Below are positions 6,454 to 8,986 of a DNA stretch of 8,986 bases, one piece after another (positions within the stretch are counted from its first letter, which is position 1; the number at the start of each line of letters is the position of its first letter). The notes under the pieces are model-generated. The model was not told the origin of the DNA. It ran no database searches and saw only the letters and a program-made list of their open reading frames with translations. The stretch is from JALQUL01 sp964556425 (GTDB lineage: Bacteria > Pseudomonadota > Gammaproteobacteria > Burkholderiales > Burkholderiaceae_C). Position numbers and translations under genes: made by a program. The DNA lies in the NCBI GenBank assembly GCA_964556425.1, contig CAZKWC010000092.1:1-8986 (forward strand), given 5' to 3'.

Positions 6454-6465
6454 GCCCATACACTC

Positions 6466-7299
6466 TTATTTCACTTGACTCATAATCACTTTATCAAAAA
6501 TTTTATCTCCTAAATAGTGGCGAATAAATATGAGTGGTTTTGCCATTTTACCCACTACATATCGGGTCTTAGATCTTTTACTAATCACTGCTTTTACAAT
6601 CACTTCTGCTACTTCAGAGGTCGGAGAGCTATCTCCTTTTTTACCATAGGATTGGCTCATTGTTGATGCTAAACCATGGGCAAGTGCTTTATAAGGCCCA
6701 TTGCCAGACCTTTGCAGCATAGGGCCCAACATTACGTTGCTCCATTCGGTTGCAATCGCACCGGGCTCAATAATAATCACTTTTATACCAAAGGAGGCTA
6801 GTTCAATTCTTAAGCAATCACTCCAACCTTCTAAAGCATGTTTAGTCGCATGATACCAAGAACCTAATGGGGTATACATTTTTCCACCCATTGAAGAAAT
6901 ATTCACAATAGTTCCTGCCCCTTTTTGGCGCATATAAGGCAATGCCAATTGTGTGAGTCTAGCCAAGCCAAATAAATTCACCTCGAATTGATATCTAGCA
7001 TCTGCAATAGTCGACTCCTCCATAGAGCCGTACATACCAAAACCCGCATTGTTAATTAACACATCAATGCCACCATGGGCTGACTCTACTTTTTGAATGG
7101 CCGCCACAATTTGTTCTTCCTTGCTAATATCCATTTGAATTGCAATGGCACCCCGCTCTTGAAGGTCTGTCATAAGCTCAAGCCTTCTTGCTGCCACATA
7201 CACAATTAAACCTTTGTCTAATAAGCGTAGTGCAGTTTCTTTACCCATACCCGATGAGGCACCGGTTACAAAAGCTACTTGTGTTAATGCTGTGTTCAT
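6466..7299 (-). CDS. Short-chain dehydrogenase/reductase (classical SDR)
   Basis: A 277-aa NAD(P)-dependent oxidoreductase of the classical SDR type. Visible motifs are the cofactor loop TGASSGMG (12-19), the acidic D57 (QMDIS), NNAG (83-86), the catalytic Ser in NISSMGG (S135/S136), YHATK (Y149, K153) and EPGAIATEW (178-186). The Arg pair R38-R39 after VAA at the end of the second strand suggests NADP(H) preference. The C-terminal extension (YVVGKMAKPLIFIRHYLGDK) resembles the YbbO/retinol-dehydrogenase-like branch; the substrate cannot be told. Cytoplasmic, with no signal peptide. The ATG has GGAA a few bases upstream. It faces the lipoprotein hydrolase across a 200-bp divergent spacer and precedes the AraC-type regulator. 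Confidence 0.95.
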   Translation of the reverse strand: MNTALTQVAFVTGASSGMGKETALRLLDKGLIVYVAARRLELMTDLQERGAIAIQMDISKEEQIVAAIQKVESAHGGIDVLINNAGFGMYGSMEESTIADARYQFEVNLFGLARLTQLALPYMRQKGAGTIVNISSMGGKMYTPLGSWYHATKHALEGWSDCLRIELASFGIKVIIIEPGAIATEWSNVMLGPMLQRSGNGPYKALAHGLASTMSQSYGKKGDSSPTSEVAEVIVKAVISKRSKTRYVVGKMAKPLIFIRHYLGDKIFDKVIMSQVK

Positions 7300-7499
7300 T
7301 TCTATTCCATTTAAATTGAGTTAATAATGAAGCAATGGTAGGTTTTATTAATTAAAATCCGTCATCACATCGTGCCAATTCATATTCCAAAGATGACACA
7401 ACAAGCACATTCACTTGCAATTTCAATATCTACTAGTTTGACAATCAGCTTATGATGTATTGAAAGATTTAGATATAAACATCTTATTCATAAAATCCC
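7300..7499. promoter_or_regulatory. Divergent promoter region between the SDR and lipoprotein hydrolase genes
   Basis: Both genes must start transcription in these 200 bp. On the plus strand there is a perfect TTGACA at 7438-7443, but the -10 position 17 nt later (TGAAAG) is poor; TATGAT (7451-7456) and TATAAA (7474-7479) are better -10 words at the wrong spacing for it. On the minus strand TTGGCA (7378-7373) with TTAATT 17 nt on is a weak candidate for the SDR. The AraC-type regulator nearby may bind here; I see no clear repeated half-sites. Confidence 0.4.
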
Positions 7500-8433
7500 A
7501 TGAAAAAAATTACCCACTTGCGTTTTTATCGTTTGTTTTTATNNNNNNNNNNNNNNNNNNNNNNNNNNNNNNNNNNNNNNNNNNNNNNNNNNNNNNNNNN
7601 NNNNNNNNNNNNNNNNNNNNNNNNNNNNNNNNNNNNNNNNNNGTTTTTATCGTTTGTTTTTATTCAGTTTAATCATTGTCAGTCTTGCTGCCTGTGCATC
7701 TATGCCAGGCGTGACTACTGCAGCATTTAATAATAGGCAGGTGGAATATGTCTTAGTTGGACAAGGAAAACCTGCTGTTGTTTTTGAAAACGGCCTAGGT
7801 GGCCAATTGCATTGGTGGTCTCAAGTGTTGCCAGCAGTAGCGCTACAAACTACTGCTTTTGCTTATAACAGACCTGGTACAGGTAATAGCCAAGAAGTTA
7901 TTACACCGCGTACTGGAGATCAAATCATTGAAGAGTTGCGCAGCCAATTATTGGCACTTCATCTTCAGCCACCTTATGTGTTGGTAGGGCACTCATTGGG
8001 TGGTTTGTATATGCAGCTTTATGCTAGGCGTTATCCGCAAGAAGTGGCAGGCTTGATCTTGGTGGACTCCACTCATCCAGAGCAATTTAAAGGAGCTGGA
8101 GCACCAGAAAATTGGCCCAAGGTAGTCCAAGTTATGCTCAATGCAACTATTAACTCTTCAGCTCAAAAAGAGTTCAATGAAATTAATTCAACTGGTCAAG
8201 CCATGCTGGCACTACCACCCTTTAAAAGTAGCAATACCATTGTATTAAGTGCAAAAAAGCCCATGAGTGAAACCTCGGTATTAGCCCAGGACTCGAACCA
8301 AAAACGAGTAGATATTCTACGATTACACCCTGGTGCCAAACAAGTGTGGGTAGAGAGTGGCCATGCCATACCACTAGAAAAACCAGCAGCCATTATTAAT
8401 GCAATTTCGGAGATTTTAAATGCAACAAAATAA
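7500..8433 (+). CDS. Lipoprotein alpha/beta-fold hydrolase (interrupted by an apparently artificial gap)
   Basis: Once the duplicated 21 bases and the N-run are collapsed, the ATG at 7500 reads straight through as a 270-aa protein. It begins MKKITHLRFYRLFLFSLIIV followed by SLAACASMPG, a basic start, a hydrophobic core and the lipobox LAAC with C25. Alanine after the Cys predicts sorting to the outer membrane. The catalytic domain shows the oxyanion segment FENGLGG (about 55-61), NRPGTGNS (83-90), the nucleophile elbow GHSLGG with S125, DSTHPEQ (149-155) and the catalytic His in ESGHAIP (H248); the acid is probably D224 or D231. Family members hydrolyse esters or related bonds; the substrate is unknown. 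As written, the pieces are in different frames, so an automatic call would start at a TTG (7654) and lose the lysine-rich start of the signal peptide. There is no clear Shine-Dalgarno before 7500. Confidence 0.9.
7522..7542 (+). repeat. Left copy of a 21-bp sequence flanking the N-run
   Basis: These 21 bases are identical to 7643-7663 immediately on the other side of the gap. They look like unmerged contig-end overlap rather than biological duplication, because using a single copy gives one continuous, sensible reading frame. Confidence 0.9.
7543..7642. other. Assembly gap (100 N), probably false
   Basis: Exactly 100 N flanked by identical 21-bp ends. Most likely no sequence is missing: deleting one flank copy and the Ns (121 bases) joins codons 1-11 of the lipoprotein to the remainder in frame. 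Confidence 0.85.
7643..7663 (+). repeat. Right copy of the 21-bp sequence flanking the N-run
   Basis: Exact copy of 7522-7542; see that entry. Internally it contains GTTTTTAT twice, a low-complexity feature that may have hindered assembly. Confidence 0.9.
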
Positions 8434-8548
8434 GAAAATTTTAAAAATTAATTAACGGCGTAATTTGTCGCTAAAAAATCAATTAAATAACACTTTTTTA
8501 CTTACATAAAATTTCTATTATTTTTAATTTTCACAAAAAGGAACTTTT

Positions 8549-8986
8549 ATGGCTATTTCACTTACTTCTGCTGAATCTGCAATTATTGGCCTTGCCAATT
8601 TTAATCCCATGAGTGCTGCAATTGCAAAATTGTATGATTCTGGAAAAAATCTAAATGAGTATATGAATCAGCATATATTGGCACTTCAACAATCAGAAAA
8701 TACTACTATTGCTACGACTGGGCAAATATTAGATGCTGCTAAATTGGGTTTTGGCCTAGGATACCTCTCATCGGTTGCTCTTATTGCGGTAGGACAGTTA
8801 CTTTTGGGTAATAACCTATTGGAAACAGGTTTAAGTACAACTGTAGGAAACTCATTGTTGGTTTTTAATCCTGTCGCAATGACTTGTGGTGCAATAGGTG
8901 CAATTGTTTATGGTTGGTCCGCACTTTCTACAAAAGAGCAAGATGCAATTTTGCAGCAAATTCAAGATGGTTTAGAAATTGGTGTA
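8549..8986 (+). CDS. Unrecognised protein with two hydrophobic segments (5' part only)
   Basis: An open frame from ATG 8549 runs off the window after 146 residues with no stop. AAGGA lies 6 nt before the ATG, a strong ribosome site. I do not recognise the family. Residues 1-60 are soluble-looking and helical in character (MAISLTSAES start, AAIAKLYDSGKNLNEYM). Two Gly/Ala-rich hydrophobic stretches follow, about 65-87 (LGFGLGYLSSVALIAVGQLL) and about 103-123 (LVFNPVAMTCGAIGAIVYGW), then an amphipathic charged stretch, STKEQDAILQQIQDGLEIGV. There is no cleavable signal peptide. The two segments could form a membrane hairpin, as in small pore-forming or membrane-anchored proteins, but that is a guess. 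It follows the lipoprotein gene by 115 AT-rich bases that contain weak -10-like words (TAAAAT 8507, TATTAT 8516), so it may have its own promoter. Confidence 0.85.
   Translation, partial: MAISLTSAESAIIGLANFNPMSAAIAKLYDSGKNLNEYMNQHILALQQSENTTIATTGQILDAAKLGFGLGYLSSVALIAVGQLLLGNNLLETGLSTTVGNSLLVFNPVAMTCGAIGAIVYGWSALSTKEQDAILQQIQDGLEIGV

Noticed and set aside
7522..7663. Insertion element with a 21-bp target-site duplication hidden in the N-run
   Set aside because: A 100-N run is a placeholder, 21 bp is longer than most target duplications, and one copy restores a full gene. The real possibility is kept only as a refutation test.
7654..8433. Starting the hydrolase at TTG 7654
   Set aside because: It lies inside the duplicated gap flank and removes the basic N-terminus of the lipoprotein signal; merging the flanks gives a proper ATG start at 7500.

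Overview
The window looks like chromosomal DNA from an AT-rich gammaproteobacterium, probably marine and possibly Alteromonadales-like. That is an inference from the gene families (an iron-sulfur photolyase, DUF2237/DUF2256 proteins, an AraC/OruR-type regulator, Lol-sorted lipoproteins) and from the A/T-biased codon use. No rRNA, tRNA, CRISPR array, insertion sequence or phage gene is visible. The assembly is a draft: two runs of exactly 100 N (2110-2209 and 7543-7642) are scaffold gaps of nominal size.

Layout. Positions 1-75 may hold the last codons of a rightward gene. From 3659 down to 84 runs a compact leftward four-gene cluster: a DUF2237 protein, a DUF2256 mini zinc-ribbon protein (58 aa) whose start overlaps the DUF2237 stop (TAATG), a cryptochrome/photolyase-family flavoprotein broken by the first N-run, and, 8 nt after its stop, a second photolyase of the iron-sulfur (FeS-BCP, PhrB-like) type. 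Upstream on the same strand is a periplasmic histidine-phosphatase-family protein (4338-3769). A spacer of about 330 bp, with a possible tiny lipoprotein ORF, separates it from a rightward DUF1801/YdeI-OmdA protein (4673-5293). That gene converges on an AraC-family regulator (6343-5351), which follows an SDR oxidoreductase (7299-6466). Divergent from the SDR is a lipoprotein alpha/beta hydrolase (7500-8433), then the 5' part of an unrecognised protein with two hydrophobic segments that runs off the window (8549 onward).

How the genes fit together. The DUF2237-DUF2256-photolyase-photolyase cluster reads as one light/UV-damage operon with two different flavin photolyases and two small cysteine-rich partners of unknown function; it is the most interesting unit here. 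The SDR and AraC genes are probably a metabolic enzyme with its regulator and are separated by a perfect 10-bp inverted repeat. The second N-run appears to be artificial: the same 21 bases stand on both sides of it, and merging them restores one continuous 270-aa lipoprotein with a textbook lipobox.
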